The notes under the pieces: model-generated
The model's input: only the letters and a program-made list of their open reading frames with translations
Told to the model about the DNA's origin: nothing
Databases searched by the model: none
Origin: Tissierella_B sp964485455
GTDB taxonomy: Bacteria > Bacillota > Clostridia > Tissierellales > Tissierellaceae
Reading direction: 5' to 3'
DNA length: 12,885 nt
Assembly: GCA_964485455.1 (NCBI GenBank)
Contig: CAZAJU010000059.1
Span: 1 to 12,885 of the forward strand
Position numbers and translations under genes: made by a program
Part shown: positions 12,813 to 12,885 of the stretch, one piece after another
Numbering within the stretch: position 1 is the stretch's first letter
Layout: every line of letters begins with the position of its first letter

Positions 12813-12885
12813 ATAATATTTCTGCGATGTGCGTGAACTCATATAATTCAACCGACAAATTAGACACGGGTGTCTAAGTTTATCA
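12813..12885 (+). ncRNA. ssrS: Probable 5' part of 6S RNA, cut by the window edge
   Basis: The predicted transcript starts a few bases before TTTCTGCGATGTGCGTGAAC, which closely resembles the 5' closing-stem strand of 6S RNA (compare E. coli UUCUCUGAGAUGUUCGCAAG, from memory). AACCGACA follows at about the distance where 6S RNAs carry a CCGA-type element. Next comes a perfect hairpin, TTAGACAC-GG-GTGTCTAA (12860-12877), as in the internal arm of 6S. 6S RNA binds sigma-A RNA polymerase as an open-promoter mimic and represses transcription in stationary phase. Only about 73 of an expected 180-200 bases are inside the window, so the 3' strand of the closing stem cannot be checked. The call rests on the 5' motif, the promoter and the absence of an ORF. 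Confidence 0.6.

Noticed and set aside
12811..12885. Riboswitch or T-box leader at the right edge
   Set aside because: No T-box or known riboswitch core is visible, and the 6S-like 5' motif directly after a strong promoter is a better fit; it cannot be fully excluded because the region is truncated.

Overview
The window is AT-rich, densely coded bacterial chromosome. It uses AGGAGG or AGGTGG ribosome sites, several TTG/GTG starts and TTGNNN/TATAAT promoters. The gene set (RecX, GlpP, a PspC-domain protein, Bacillus-type short NAD kinase, FHA/RodA/PBP, PepF, FtsH) suggests a low-GC Firmicute, most likely a clostridium-like anaerobe (Clostridia/Tissierellia); this placement is inferred from style and gene content only. 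There are no tRNA or rRNA genes, insertion sequences, prophage genes or CRISPR arrays, and no gene-free stretch longer than about 130 bases.

Layout. (1) Positions 1-1101, plus strand: the end of an unrecognised gene, then a small three-helix membrane protein. (2) 1109-2968, minus strand: a four-gene run read pspC-domain gene, recX, a GIY-YIG endonuclease-like gene, glpP, tightly packed (the last two overlap by ATGA). (3) 3094-8003, plus strand: a cell-wall operon, membrane-anchored FHA protein, RodA/FtsW-type SEDS polymerase, class B penicillin-binding protein and oligoendopeptidase F, closed by a strong terminator. (4) 8035-8844, minus: NAD kinase, divergent from (5) 8943-9842, plus: an RluD-family pseudouridine synthase; an AT-rich promoter region lies between them. 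(6) 9855-10445, minus, and 10576-10854, plus: two divergent unrecognised helical proteins. (7) 10987-12759, plus: an FtsH-type AAA+ membrane protease with a divergent pore loop. (8) From about 12813 to the edge: a strong sigma-A promoter followed by what looks like the 5' part of 6S RNA.

How the genes fit together. The most coherent system is FHA-RodA-PBP: RodA polymerises glycan strands, the PBP crosslinks them, and the FHA protein would read threonine phosphorylation. Order and protein architecture recall the actinobacterial fhaB(fipA)-rodA-pbpA cluster, but no kinase or phosphatase gene lies here. NAD kinase beside an RluD paralog recalls Bacillus yjbN-yjbO, but here the two are divergent. 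All three convergent junctions share one hairpin that overlaps or abuts stop codons. The window is mostly housekeeping; I found no clearly new system. The best leads are the kinase-less FHA/RodA/PBP module, the atypical FtsH, the unknown pair at 9855-10854, and the candidate 6S RNA.
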